From the NCBI GenBank assembly GCA_045653945.1, contig JAZOML010000018.1, positions 1 through 42,891 of the forward strand: DNA of 42,891 nt. Direction: 5' to 3'. The notes below the pieces were generated by a model. It made no database searches, had not been told where the DNA came from, and worked only from the letters and a program-made list of their open reading frames with translations. Made by a program: the position numbers and the translations under genes. Below are positions 8,238 to 16,513 of the stretch, one piece after another. The stretch's first letter is position 1. The number at the start of each line of letters is the position of its first letter. Source of the stretch: SIG673 sp045653945. GTDB taxonomy: Bacteria > Bacillota > Clostridia > Oscillospirales > CAG-272.

Positions 8238-8438
8238 TTATTTAGACTGCTTGTCAACCCAGCTTTTATAAAAGCTAATTGCCCCGCTTCTTGTAAATCT
8301 ATATTTGTTTATAAGCACCTTTTCTTGTTTCTTAATTATGAGCCTATATTGTTGGGATATAGGTGTAGAACTATCATAAAAAGGCTGATAAATTAATTCT
8401 ATATCATATCCTAAATATTTTATTTTTTCAACATTCAT
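8238..8438 (-). CDS. Small hypothetical protein
   Basis: 66 residues, basic, no signal or membrane segment (starts MNVEKIKYLGYDIEL, ends YKSWVDKQSK). The alternation of aromatic and charged residues suggests a small beta-rich protein that ends in a helix. GGAGCAATAGT before the ATG supports translation. It is on the same strand as, and 60 bases after, the lipoprotein gene. I do not recognise a family. Confidence 0.55.
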   Translation of the reverse strand: MNVEKIKYLGYDIELIYQPFYDSSTPISQQYRLIIKKQEKVLINKYRFTRSGAISFYKSWVDKQSK

Positions 8439-8497
8439 ACTATTGCTCCACTTATTCTACTACCTATATCATAAATCATATGATTTGAACTAAGCTT

Positions 8498-9139
8498 TTA
8501 TTTACCGAATAATGAAATATTTGTTCTACCATTAAAATATCTCTCTAATTGATTGAAACTATCAACCGACACCGAACGTAATGTGTCATTACAATCATCG
8601 AAATTAATCAAATTATTTACAGACGTATATTCTTCGAAATAACATGACGCCGTCCATTTTTCAATATTAAAAACAGCTTTGGTATCACTCATTTTAACCG
8701 CATCTATTGTATAGGGATAGTAGTTGTATGAATCTTTCAACCTTGTCATTTTTAGCTCATAATTTACTGTATAATTAATTCTTATGTCTTTATTCGTACC
8801 ATAAACAAAAGATACTGTATAAACAACCTCATTTTCAATACCTTCATTATAAGGAAATATAGATTTCCCGGTTATCGTTATCTTTCTGTTTTCGTAAACG
8901 CAGACCGTATAATCAACATAGACAAAACCATTTTCGCTACTATCAACGTATGTCCAATTTAATTTATAGTATGATCCATTATCTTCACCGCTTTTTAGTG
9001 CATTTTCTTCGCAATAAGAAAGCAATTCTTGAAATGTATCTGTATCTGTATTTTCAATTCCCTCATTATTATTACTTTGACAAGCTATTAACAAAGATAA
9101 AAGCATAATCAAAGAGCATAGAAAAGTTGTTTTCTTCAT
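8498..9139 (-). CDS. Hypothetical lipoprotein
   Basis: With the start at 9139 the product has 213 residues beginning MKKTTFLCSLIMLLSLLIAC, a classical lipoprotein signal with Cys as the lipidation site, followed by an acidic Asn/Glu/Thr linker and a beta-rich mature part. The frame extends upstream to 9187 (16 more residues), six bases from the preceding gene's stop; neither start has a good ribosome binding site, so translational coupling is possible. The lipobox position favours the shorter form. Probably anchored on the outer face of the membrane; function unknown. Confidence 0.65.
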   Translation of the reverse strand: MKKTTFLCSLIMLLSLLIACQSNNNEGIENTDTDTFQELLSYCEENALKSGEDNGSYYKLNWTYVDSSENGFVYVDYTVCVYENRKITITGKSIFPYNEGIENEVVYTVSFVYGTNKDIRINYTVNYELKMTRLKDSYNYYPYTIDAVKMSDTKAVFNIEKWTASCYFEEYTSVNNLINFDDCNDTLRSVSVDSFNQLERYFNGRTNISLFGK

Positions 9140-9193
9140 ATGTACTACACTGTATATATTATCTTTTTCAAAATCAAAGCATTTCAATAATAT

Positions 9194-9481
9194 TTATTCT
9201 TCGAATTCATTATTATTTAGTTGCTGAATGTTCTTGTATAATTTTCTTATGATAAAATATCCCCCCGGTATCACAACTATCAACATCGGCAATAATAAGA
9301 TTGCATATTCGTCAATTGTTGTAAATGAACTAATAAGTGCAATTACACAGGCGATGGCAAGCAAAACAAGAAATGCATTTTGTATGTATACGTGGATTTT
9401 TTTAGTCGGTTTTTTAAAAAGAAAATAAAAACCACTAATAACCAATGAAGATAACGCTCCAATAATTAATGAATCAAGCAT
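9194..9481 (-). CDS. Hypothetical small membrane protein
   Basis: 95 residues with three or four predicted membrane helices: SLIIGALSSLVISGFYFLF, AFLVLLAIACVIALI and YAILLLPMLIVVIPGGYFII, then an acidic, Asn-rich tail. TTGGAGGAATATTAAA precedes the ATG. It is the first gene after the strong minus promoter at 9582-9610 and likely heads a transcript with the lipoprotein gene 8498-9139. That promoter is covered by operator-like palindromes. Confidence 0.6.
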   Translation of the reverse strand: MLDSLIIGALSSLVISGFYFLFKKPTKKIHVYIQNAFLVLLAIACVIALISSFTTIDEYAILLLPMLIVVIPGGYFIIRKLYKNIQQLNNNEFEE

Positions 9482-9554
9482 TTTAATATTCCTCCAATAT
9501 GACTATACTTACCAAAAATCAACGCCACCAAAAAAGCACCGTCTTCGGTCGAGC

Positions 9555-9671
9555 AAAGTAACTCTTTTGAGTTACTTTGACATTATAACACACTGCTTTT
9601 AAAATGTCAACCCTTTTGAGTTAATCTTTTGCCGCTATATAGGGTAAAATATAGTTAACCCATAAGAGTTA
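9555..9671. promoter_or_regulatory. Divergent control region with three TAACTC-N4-GAGTTA-type operators
   Basis: Three related palindromes: 9555-9578 (perfect 10-bp arms, centre TTTT), 9607-9624 (TCAACCC-TTTT-GAGTTAA) and 9655-9672 (TTAACCC-ATAA-GAGTTAG). A consensus minus-strand promoter (TTGACA 9605-9610, TATAAT 9582-9587, 17-base spacer) drives the membrane protein and lipoprotein genes; palindrome 2 overlaps its -35 box and palindrome 1 lies just downstream of its -10. Palindrome 3 abuts the ribosome binding site of the HTH gene at 9682. The likely binder is that HTH protein, giving autoregulation (inference). Confidence 0.7.
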
Positions 9672-9681
9672 GGAGAAGAGT

Positions 9682-9924
9682 ATGAATATTGGAGAAGCAG
9701 TTAAACTTCGCATAATAGAGCTATGCGCAAATAACAATATTACGGTTAACAAATTATCCACGCTTTGCGGAATTACTCAGTCAACACTCAACAATATCGT
9801 CAGCGGACGAAACAACTCCACAACAGTTTCAACAATCAAGAAAATATGCGACGGCTTAGACATTAGCATTATCGACTTTTTCTCATCCCCCCTTTTTGAA
9901 AATTTAGAGCAGGAAATCAAATAA
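9682..9924 (+). CDS. XRE-family helix-turn-helix regulator
   Basis: 80 residues, nearly all one HTH_3 domain: VNKLSTLCGITQSTLNNIVSG is the helix-turn-helix and VSTIKKICDGLDISIIDFF the closing helices typical of Cro/C1-type proteins. GGAGAAGAG precedes the ATG. It is divergent from the membrane protein/lipoprotein pair, with three matching palindromes between them, so it probably represses both directions. The effector is unknown; the protein has no ligand domain. Confidence 0.85.
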   Translation: MNIGEAVKLRIIELCANNNITVNKLSTLCGITQSTLNNIVSGRNNSTTVSTIKKICDGLDISIIDFFSSPLFENLEQEIK

Positions 9925-9957
9925 ATATTACAGTAAGCCACACATCAGGAGAACAAT

Positions 9958-10233
9958 ATGCAAACATTTAAATTTCGCAATGCCACCTACGAGGGGCAGG
10001 CAACAGACGGTGTTCCCAATGGTAAGGGACGGCTGACGTGGGATAACGGCGTTTTCTACGACGGCGACTTTGTAGACGGTCAATTTCACGGCAACGGCTC
10101 ATATTTTGTGTCCGACTATGCTCTTTACGAGGGTGAGTGGGTAAATGGTTCCTTTACCGGTAAGGGCAAAATCACTTACCTGAACGGCGAGATTTGCGAG
10201 GGAGAATTTCTCAATGGAAAGCTGATAAGATAA
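9958..10233 (+). CDS. MORN-repeat protein
   Basis: 91 residues made of about three MORN repeats: YEGQATDGVPNGKGRLTW, YDGDFVDGQFHGNGSYF and YEGEWVNGSFTGKGKITY, then a partial CEGEFLNGK. MORN repeats form an elongated beta-sheet used in protein or lipid contacts; the role of such small bacterial proteins is unknown. CAGGAG lies before the ATG. It follows the HTH gene by 33 bases and is ended by the strong hairpin at 10233-10268, so the two are probably cotranscribed. Confidence 0.8.
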   Translation: MQTFKFRNATYEGQATDGVPNGKGRLTWDNGVFYDGDFVDGQFHGNGSYFVSDYALYEGEWVNGSFTGKGKITYLNGEICEGEFLNGKLIR

Positions 10234-10268
10234 CATAAAAACCGCCTCACTTGAGGCGGTTTTTATGT
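10233..10268. terminator. Bidirectional intrinsic terminator
   Basis: Perfect 17-bp arms (ACATAAAAACCGCCTCA and its complement, 2-base loop), giving U-runs in both directions. It separates the convergent MORN gene and the 10277-10525 gene. Confidence 0.9.
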
Positions 10269-10276
10269 TAGTTATT

Positions 10277-10525
10277 TTAAAATTCTTCTTTAATTACCGA
10301 CAAAAAGCTTTTCAAATTATATATATACTCTTCAAAAGGTAACTTACAAGCTTCAAATAATACATCATTTATTCCCTTAAATACAAGCTCTTCTTTGTAT
10401 GTAAATCCTCTTTCCGACTTACTCAATAACGTGTAATAAGCCAATGCTTCATAAATTAATTCATATAATTCTCTTACCCTGTCTTTAGCCTCAATAAACA
10501 TCTCAATATCCGGTGTATCAGTCAT
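10277..10525 (-). CDS. Small hypothetical protein
   Basis: 82 residues, acidic and probably all-helical (starts MTDTPDIEMFIEAKDRVREL). No signal peptide or recognisable motif. AAGGGGAAATTTT before the ATG supports translation. It stands alone between a bidirectional terminator and the divergent XRE regulator at 10713, and may be that regulator's target. Confidence 0.55.
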   Translation of the reverse strand: MTDTPDIEMFIEAKDRVRELYELIYEALAYYTLLSKSERGFTYKEELVFKGINDVLFEACKLPFEEYIYNLKSFLSVIKEEF

Positions 10526-10622
10526 AAAATTTCCCCTTCAATTTGTAAAATAAAAAGCGAGACAACCGAAGTTATCACAAGAAAAACGCAAACCCCGATT
10601 CTTGCTTTTATTATAACATATT

Positions 10623-10700
10623 TCGCCCCTTGTTGTCAACTATTTTAGTATATAAAGTACACCAACTTAGTACAATAAAATGGTACACTATATTTATACA
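10623..10700. promoter_or_regulatory. AGTAC/GTACA-rich control region upstream of XRE gene
   Basis: The intergenic region between two divergent genes carries repeated half-sites: AAAGTACACC, TTAGTACAAT and GGTACACTA, two of them forming an imperfect palindrome around AATAAAAT. TTGTTG/TTGTCA boxes and AT-rich -10 candidates are present but ambiguous. The pattern fits autorepression by the XRE protein encoded at 10713; this is inference. Confidence 0.4.
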
Positions 10701-10712
10701 GGGGGTGTTACA

Positions 10713-11009
10713 ATGGTTGATTTTGGAAATATTTTGAGAAAACTGCGTTTACAGGAGCGCTTAACACAACAGCAACTTGCAGCAAAGCTCGGCGTAACCA
10801 AATCAGTCGTCAGCTATTACGAGCTTCAAGAACGCTATCCCTCACCCGAAATTTTAATTAAATTAGCGGCAATTTTCCACGTAACCACCGACTACCTTTT
10901 AGGTCTTGACCACAAGGAAGCAATCGACCTTTCAGGACTTGACGAGGACGATATTGCAACCGTAAAGCAGCTCGTTTCCACGCTCCGCAAAAAGCACAAC
11001 TTTAACTAA
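10713..11009 (+). CDS. XRE-family transcriptional regulator
   Basis: 98 residues. The N-terminal HTH_3 domain (ILRKLRLQERLTQQQLAAKL, then GVTKSVVSYYELQERYPS) is followed by DYLLGLD, a phrase typical of SinR/phage-repressor-like proteins, and an acidic helix (LSGLDEDDIATVKQLVSTLR) probably for dimerisation. The start at 10713 is preferred because GGGGGTG lies five bases upstream; an earlier in-frame ATG at 10680 lacks one. A strong terminator follows. It probably binds the repeated GTAC half-sites upstream of itself. Confidence 0.85.
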   Translation: MVDFGNILRKLRLQERLTQQQLAAKLGVTKSVVSYYELQERYPSPEILIKLAAIFHVTTDYLLGLDHKEAIDLSGLDEDDIATVKQLVSTLRKKHNFN

Positions 11010-11015
11010 ACAAAA

Positions 11016-11044
11016 AAAACCGAGGCTCTCGCCTCGGTTTTTTC
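11016..11044 (+). terminator. Intrinsic terminator after XRE gene
   Basis: AAAACCGAGGC-TCTC-GCCTCGGTTTT followed by more T residues; ends the 10713-11009 transcript. Confidence 0.88.
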
Positions 11045-11048
11045 TTTC

Positions 11049-11095
11049 GTTTTTTAAAAAGCTTGCAAAAACTTTTCTTACAATATATTATATAT
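11049..11095 (+). repeat. Partial copy of dispersed intergenic repeat
   Basis: TTTTTTAAAAAGCTTGC followed by AAAAACTTTTCTTAC, as in the 41054-41112 copy, but lacking the ACGCATCCGT end. It overlaps the last codons of the HAD gene on the opposite strand. Confidence 0.45.
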
Positions 11096-11795
11096 TCTTC
11101 AAAAATTCTATCAGCTCTGCAAAGCTGCCCTTTTTCGTTTCGGGAATTTCTATGGTTGCAATAAGGCAATCGGTTATAAGAAACGTATCAAGCCCAACCG
11201 CCTGAGAGGCTTTGATATCCTCCTTTGCGTTGTTGCCGACCATAAGGCAATCGCTCGGCTTAACACCGATTTTCTTCGCAATTTCAAGGTAATATTCGGG
11301 ATTTGGCTTACATCTTGTGGAGTTATCGTAAAAGGTTACGAGGTCAAAGTCCTCCCAATTAAGTCCTGCCCACTCAATTCGCTTTCTTACCGCAACCTCG
11401 GGGAAATACGGGTTTGTCGCAAGTACCACCTTGCCCGCCTTTTCTTTTGCAAGGCGCACCGCCTCACGTGCAAGGGGTGTGCAGGACGTGGTTTTCTTTA
11501 CGTTTTCAAATTCACCGAGATAAAACGCATCTATTTCGGGTATATGTTCAAGCACGTCATTGCCAAGCACCGAGGCAAAAACCTCCCAAAAGCACTCACT
11601 GTTGAGCCTATCGGTTTTATTTCTTGCCATAGCCTCAACTCCCGACCACATAGCCTTTACAAAGCCATCCATAGTGTATCCGTAAGGCTCGACAACCTTA
11701 TGAAGATGATAAAAATAGCACCTCATAAACTCGTCGTTGTCCATAGGCAGCAGTGTACCGTCAAGGTCAAAAAGTATTGCTTCGTATTTACTCAT
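11088..11795 (-). CDS. HAD-family hydrolase (phosphoglycolate phosphatase-like)
   Basis: 235 residues with the HAD motifs in order: FDLDGTLL near residue 10 (nucleophile and acid Asp), ATNPYF near residue 122 (Thr of motif II), KPNPEYYLEIAKKIG (Lys of motif III) and MVGNNAKEDIKAS (motif IV, with Asn where Asp is more common). The helical cap between motifs I and II is the C1 type of phosphoglycolate phosphatase/pyrimidine nucleotidase relatives. The substrate cannot be told. The ATG follows the ribF stop by two bases, so it is the third gene of a proB-ribF-HAD operon. Confidence 0.88.
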   Translation of the reverse strand: MSKYEAILFDLDGTLLPMDNDEFMRCYFYHLHKVVEPYGYTMDGFVKAMWSGVEAMARNKTDRLNSECFWEVFASVLGNDVLEHIPEIDAFYLGEFENVKKTTSCTPLAREAVRLAKEKAGKVVLATNPYFPEVAVRKRIEWAGLNWEDFDLVTFYDNSTRCKPNPEYYLEIAKKIGVKPSDCLMVGNNAKEDIKASQAVGLDTFLITDCLIATIEIPETKKGSFAELIEFLKNI

Positions 11796-11797
11796 TT

Positions 11798-12727
11798 TTA
11801 CACCCTTGCTTTATCAAAAAACTCAACCGAGCTTTTTATATCCTTCTCTATTTGCTCCCGGAGCTTTTCAAGAGATTCGTATTTTTGCTCATCACGTACA
11901 AACTCATAGAGCTTGACCGTTGCAATTTTTCCGTAAAGCTCAAGCTTTTCGCCGATGATATGCGTTTCACAGTTTTCCTCGTGTGAGCCTGTCAAAACTG
12001 TGGGACGTGTGCCGATATTCGTGATAGACGGGTAGTCCATACCCTCAACCGAGCATATTGAATTGTAAACGCCGTGTCGCGGTACAATTCTACCCGGCTC
12101 GAAGCGTTGGTTAATAGTAGGAACCTGAATTGTTCTGCCGAGGTTATTTCCACCGACTATAACGCCCGAAACGTAGAACGGACGTCCGAGAAGAGCGGTA
12201 ACCTCGCTCATTCTTCCCTGGTTTATAAGACTTCTTATAAGAGTAGAGCTGACCTTTTGCGTCTGACCGTCAACGTCGGTCATAACACTCTCAACCACTC
12301 TTACCTCAATCCCGTATTTTTCGCCCTCGGATTTCATAAATTCGGCATCGCCCTCTCTATTGTATCCGAAGTGGTAGTCCTTACCACAAGCAACAACCTT
12401 AACGCCAAGCTCAAAAAGATACTTGACAAAATCCCCCGCGCTCATTTCTCTGAAACGCTCAAAGCTCTCGCAAATAGCGAATTTTACACCCGAGCCGGCG
12501 CAAAGACGTATTCTCGTTTCGATATTTTCGATATAAGGCTTTGTAAGAGGCTCGGAAAAGGTCCAAACGGCAGGTATGTTACCGTCCTTTTTGTCGCTTA
12601 TTGCTTTTAAAATCGCTCTATGCCCGATATGAACACCGTCAAAGCAACCAAGCGCCAGCGCCAGCGGCGTTCCCTTCGGTATTTCCGTTTGCCAAAGCTT
12701 GCCTGATGAGTGAATACTGAAAATCAT
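11798..12727 (-). CDS. ribF: Bifunctional riboflavin kinase / FAD synthetase
   Basis: 309 residues. The N-terminal adenylyltransferase domain has LGCFDGVHIGHRAIL near residue 27 (nucleotidyltransferase HxGH-type motif) and SSTLIRSLINQGRM near 160. The C-terminal flavokinase domain has NNLGRTIQVPTIN, GVYNS and SITNIGTRPTV. It makes FMN from riboflavin and ATP, then FAD. The length matches the family. It lies 18 bases downstream of proB and abuts the HAD gene. No FMN riboswitch is visible. Confidence 0.95.
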   Translation of the reverse strand: MIFSIHSSGKLWQTEIPKGTPLALALGCFDGVHIGHRAILKAISDKKDGNIPAVWTFSEPLTKPYIENIETRIRLCAGSGVKFAICESFERFREMSAGDFVKYLFELGVKVVACGKDYHFGYNREGDAEFMKSEGEKYGIEVRVVESVMTDVDGQTQKVSSTLIRSLINQGRMSEVTALLGRPFYVSGVIVGGNNLGRTIQVPTINQRFEPGRIVPRHGVYNSICSVEGMDYPSITNIGTRPTVLTGSHEENCETHIIGEKLELYGKIATVKLYEFVRDEQKYESLEKLREQIEKDIKSSVEFFDKARV

Positions 12728-12745
12728 AAAAATCTTTTCCTTAAT

Positions 12746-13534
12746 TTATTTTGAAGACATAAAATAAGTGCCAACGTGCCTACCCTCAAAGAGGTCGTAA
12801 AGTATTTCGGGATTTTCGCCGTTAATTATAAACATCGGTGTACCGTGCTCAGTAACAATCTGCGCTGCGTGGAGCTTGGTAATAAGTCCGCCCGTACCTC
12901 TGTTTGAGCCTGCGCCGCCCGCATACGAAAGAATTTTATCGTCAATTTTCGATACCGTACGGATAAGACTTGCATCGGGATTTGTGTGTGGGTCGGAATC
13001 GTAAAGACCGTCGATATCGCTGAGTATAATCAGACAGTCCGCATCGGTAAGCACGGATATATAAGCGGAAAGCGTGTCGTTGTCGCCAAACTCAATTTCA
13101 TCAAAGGAAATAGAGTCGTTTTCGTTAACTATCGGAATACAGCCCATTTCAAGCAGCGTAGCAAAGGTATTTTCCGCATTAGCTCTTGCCGTTTCGTTTT
13201 CCATTATATCCTTTGTTAGAAGAATCTGAGCAACCGTATGCCCAAACATAGCAAAGAAATGCTCGTAAATTCTCATAAGCTCCGACTGACCGACAGCCGC
13301 AAGCGCCTGTTTTTCACGAGTGGTTTTAGGACGGGCATTAAGCCCCATTTTAGCCACCCCTGCGCTTATAGCGCCCGATGAAACAAGCACAATTTCCTTT
13401 CCGCAATTTTTAAACTCGGAAAGCACACGCGTAAGCGCCTCTATTCTACGCAAATTCATTCTGAAATTCTCGTGAGTGAGCGTAGACGAGCCGATTTTCA
13501 CCACTATACGCTTTGCGTCCTTTACAATATTCAT
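12746..13534 (-). CDS. proB: Glutamate 5-kinase
   Basis: First step of proline synthesis: phosphorylates glutamate to gamma-glutamyl phosphate. 262 residues of amino-acid-kinase fold: VVKIGSSTLT, VSSGAISAG, NENDSISFDE with FGDNDTLSAYIS, SDIDGLYDSDP and GTGGLITKLHAA. It lacks the C-terminal PUA domain of longer enzymes, as in several Bacillota. A GTG one codon earlier is possible; the ATG at 13534 has AAGGA nine bases away. proA is not adjacent, which is slightly unusual. First gene of the ribF operon. Confidence 0.95.
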   Translation of the reverse strand: MNIVKDAKRIVVKIGSSTLTHENFRMNLRRIEALTRVLSEFKNCGKEIVLVSSGAISAGVAKMGLNARPKTTREKQALAAVGQSELMRIYEHFFAMFGHTVAQILLTKDIMENETARANAENTFATLLEMGCIPIVNENDSISFDEIEFGDNDTLSAYISVLTDADCLIILSDIDGLYDSDPHTNPDASLIRTVSKIDDKILSYAGGAGSNRGTGGLITKLHAAQIVTEHGTPMFIINGENPEILYDLFEGRHVGTYFMSSK

Positions 13535-13585
13535 CACAAACCGTCCTTTTTTTAATTAAAAAGTTTAATTTTTTTGTAAATGCTC

Positions 13586-13614
13586 TTTACTTGTTAACAT
13601 TGTTAGTTTATAAT
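13586..13614 (+). promoter_or_regulatory. Putative promoter of zapA operon
   Basis: TTTACT and TATAAT with a 17-base spacer read toward zapA, leaving a leader of about 130 bases with no clear structure. It lies in the divergent gap between proB and zapA. Confidence 0.5.
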
Positions 13615-13749
13615 AATTATAAGCAAACACGTATTAAAATATCAATGCGCGAAAAACCGCATTTGTCAAATCATTACTTATTATATACTATTTAATGTAA
13701 AAAAGCAAGGATTTTTTAATCTTTATTTGTAAAAAAGGAGTTAACAGCT

Positions 13750-14157
13750 ATGGCAAAGGAGAAAATTACGGTTAATATCGCAGGTATCAAGATGAACCTT
13801 ATTACCGCAAATCCTGGGGAGGTTACCCGTATGTCAAGCTCGCTTGACACCACCGTCCGCAAAAAAATGCAAAGGGTTGGCGGCAGACTTGACCACGCTC
13901 TTCTTATGCTCGTAATGGAGCAAACCGAGGCGCTAAAAAAGAATACCGCGCTTATCCATAGCCAACAGGAGCAAATTTTCGCACTCGCAAACAAAAATAG
14001 TGCGTTGCTGGGCGAAGCGCCCGAAAGCGCACCCGTAGACAAAACCGAAAACGCAATTTGGCTTGAAAACGAAAGGCTGAAGGCAAAAATTGACGACCTG
14101 ACCGACGAAATAACACGTCTCCGTAAAATACTTGCCGATAACGGTATCGACCAATGA
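13750..14157 (+). CDS. zapA: Cell division protein ZapA
   Basis: 135 residues. The N-terminal ZapA domain (KITVNIAGIKMNLITANPGEV, then helix with RLDHALLMLVMEQTEAL) is followed by a long coiled coil (ENERLKAKIDDLTDEITRLR). ZapA bundles FtsZ filaments at the division site. AAAAAAGGAG lies before the ATG. Its stop overlaps the U32 peptidase start by four bases (ATGA), a linkage I recall as frequent in Clostridia. Confidence 0.85.
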   Translation: MAKEKITVNIAGIKMNLITANPGEVTRMSSSLDTTVRKKMQRVGGRLDHALLMLVMEQTEALKKNTALIHSQQEQIFALANKNSALLGEAPESAPVDKTENAIWLENERLKAKIDDLTDEITRLRKILADNGIDQ

Positions 14158-15857
14158 AAAAGCCAGAGCTTTTAGCACCTGCAGGCTCATACGAGGCCGC
14201 ACTTGCCGCACTAAAGGCAGGTGCGGATGCTATTTACGTTGGCGGACGTATGCTCAACGCGCGTATGAACGCAAGTAACTTAACCGACGACGAGCTTAAA
14301 AAATTAACCGACGTATGCCATACGCGAGGCGTAAAGGTATACGTAACCGTCAATACGGCAGTGTACGACAAGGAGCTTAAAGAGGCTGTTTCCTACCTTG
14401 ACGTCCTCTACAAAATCGGAATAGACGCCCTGATTGTTTCCGACCTCGGACTTGCCTCGCTTGTGCGAGAAAGATACCCTAATATGGAGCTTCACGCAAG
14501 CACGCAGGCATCGGGACACAATACACAGTGCGCCGAGGCGTTTGCAAAAATGGGCTTTTCGCGTATGGTTTGCGCAAGAGAGCTTTCAAATTCCGAAATA
14601 ACCGAGCTTTGCAAAAGCTCCCCTATCGAAATCGAGCAATTCGTTCACGGCGCTATGTGCGTAAGCCAATCGGGACAGTGCCTGGCAAGTGCGGTTATGG
14701 GTGGACGCAGCGGTAACCGAGGCGTTTGCGCTCAACCCTGCCGTATGAAATATAACGACACGTACCCCCTGTCTTTAAAGGATATGTGCCTTGCAAATCA
14801 TATAACCGAAATTATAGAAAGCGGCGTTGCCTCACTCAAAATTGAGGGACGTATGAAAAGCCCTGCCTACGTTTATGAGGTCGTATCCACCTACCGTAAG
14901 CTCCTCGACGAGGGGCGTAACGCAAAAAATGATGAAATCAACACTCTCGCAGGCGTCTTTTCACGTGGAGGCTTTACCGACGGCTACTATACCGAAAGCA
15001 TATCTCACGAAATGCTCGGCATACGCTCCGACACCGACAAAAAAGCAACCTCAAACGTAAAAACAAGCTTCAAGGATACAAATAGAAGCCTGCCGAAAAT
15101 AACAGTGGCAGACCGCACTCCGCAGGGAGAGGTTAATTTCCCAAAGCCGCCAAAAAAACAGTCAAGCGGTAAACCGATACTTACCGCACGCTTCTACTCG
15201 CCCGAGCAAATTTGCGGCGAGGATAAATTCAAGCATATCTACCTGCCGCTCGATAAATACGAAAAGGATGCGTGCGACGGAATACTCCTTCCCCCCGCAG
15301 TCTTTGGCGGCGAAGAAAAGAAATTCCTATGCGACCTTGAAAGAGCCGTTTCACTTGGAGCAACCGAGGTGCTTATCACACATATCGGTCAAATCGAAAT
15401 AGCCAAAAAGTACGGACTTAATATTCACGGCGACTACCGACTTAATATTTTCAATACAAGCGCGGCAAAGCTCTATACCGAAATGAACGTCCGCGACGTT
15501 ATACTCAGCCCCGAGCTTACCCTGCCGCAAATCAAAGATATCAACGCTCCAAAAGCCGTTATCGCCTACGGTAAATTCCCGATAATGCTGCTCACTAAGC
15601 CCGTCGGCGCAAATGCACTACGCGATAAAACGGGAGCAACCTTTCCTATCATAAAGGAAAACGGCAGAGATATTCTGCTCAATTCAGTCCCTATTTATAT
15701 GGCGGATAAACAAAAAGACCTTGACGCCTACGGCGTCCGAGCAAGACATTTCATCTTCACTACCGAAAATAAATCCCAATGTAAACAGGTCATAACCGCA
15801 TATGAAAACGGCACACCCACTACATACCAGATAAGAAGAATTTTAAAAAGCAACTAA
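14154..15857 (+). CDS. U32 family peptidase / RlhA-YegQ-like protein
   Basis: 567 residues. The peptidase_U32 domain has PELLAPAGSYEAALAALKAG at the start, HASTQASGHN, and the signature EQFVHGAMCVSQSGQCLAS with several cysteines (CAQPCRM) that in relatives ligate an iron-sulfur cluster; SLKIEGRMKSPAYV closes this part. The C-terminal half (about 330-560) is the accessory region of long U32 proteins. Some relatives hydroxylate 23S rRNA (RlhA) or modify tRNA with prephenate-derived groups (TrhP); others are called collagenases, so the reaction is uncertain. Overlaps zapA by four bases; maf follows after 16. Confidence 0.88.
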   Translation: MKKPELLAPAGSYEAALAALKAGADAIYVGGRMLNARMNASNLTDDELKKLTDVCHTRGVKVYVTVNTAVYDKELKEAVSYLDVLYKIGIDALIVSDLGLASLVRERYPNMELHASTQASGHNTQCAEAFAKMGFSRMVCARELSNSEITELCKSSPIEIEQFVHGAMCVSQSGQCLASAVMGGRSGNRGVCAQPCRMKYNDTYPLSLKDMCLANHITEIIESGVASLKIEGRMKSPAYVYEVVSTYRKLLDEGRNAKNDEINTLAGVFSRGGFTDGYYTESISHEMLGIRSDTDKKATSNVKTSFKDTNRSLPKITVADRTPQGEVNFPKPPKKQSSGKPILTARFYSPEQICGEDKFKHIYLPLDKYEKDACDGILLPPAVFGGEEKKFLCDLERAVSLGATEVLITHIGQIEIAKKYGLNIHGDYRLNIFNTSAAKLYTEMNVRDVILSPELTLPQIKDINAPKAVIAYGKFPIMLLTKPVGANALRDKTGATFPIIKENGRDILLNSVPIYMADKQKDLDAYGVRARHFIFTTENKSQCKQVITAYENGTPTTYQIRRILKSN

Positions 15858-15873
15858 AAGGGAAACCTGCACT

Positions 15874-16473
15874 ATGGAAAAAATCAACGTAGTTTTGGCG
15901 TCAAAATCGGCGCGCAGAATAGAAATACTTACACACCTCGGACTAAACCCAACGGTAATGGTGAGCGACGCCGACGAAACGGTAAACGAACCACTCACCC
16001 CCGAGGCTCTCACCGAGGAGCTTTCACTCCGTAAAGCAGGAGCAGTCCTTGATAAAATCGGGAAAAATGAGCTCGTCATCGCCAGCGATACCGTTGTATC
16101 GTCAATGTCGGGCGAAATCTTCGGTAAGCCTAAGGATAAAGCCGACGCCTACCGTATGCTTCGTAGCCTCTCGGGTACAACACACCGAGTCGTTAGCGGC
16201 GTTGCACTTTATCTTAACGGCAAAACAGTTGTCGCACACGATATAACCTACGTCAAATTCAAGAAGCTGACCGAACGCGAAATAAATTGCTATATCTCAA
16301 CGGCTGAACCGTATGATAAGGCAGGCGGCTACGGTATCCAAGACCGAGCCTCAGTGTTCGTTGAAAAAATCGACGGCGACTACTATAACGTAGTAGGACT
16401 TCCCGTCTATAAAATGTTCGAGCTTATGAAAAAGGAATTTGATATCGACTTTTTCGACCTACTTTTCTTGTAA
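15874..16473 (+). CDS. maf: Maf family nucleoside triphosphate pyrophosphatase
   Basis: 199 residues: opening motif VLASKSARRIEIL, the SDADETVNEP region, IASDTVVSSMSGEIFGKP, and the C-terminal EPYDKAGGYGIQ typical of Maf/YhdE enzymes that hydrolyse dTTP/UTP or modified nucleotides as house-cleaning. AAAGGGAAA precedes the ATG. Same transcript as the U32 peptidase and nth genes. Confidence 0.92.
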   Translation: MEKINVVLASKSARRIEILTHLGLNPTVMVSDADETVNEPLTPEALTEELSLRKAGAVLDKIGKNELVIASDTVVSSMSGEIFGKPKDKADAYRMLRSLSGTTHRVVSGVALYLNGKTVVAHDITYVKFKKLTEREINCYISTAEPYDKAGGYGIQDRASVFVEKIDGDYYNVVGLPVYKMFELMKKEFDIDFFDLLFL

Positions 16474-16513
16474 GAAAAGTTAGACAAAAGACGAAAAAAG
16501 AAAGAAAAAACGT

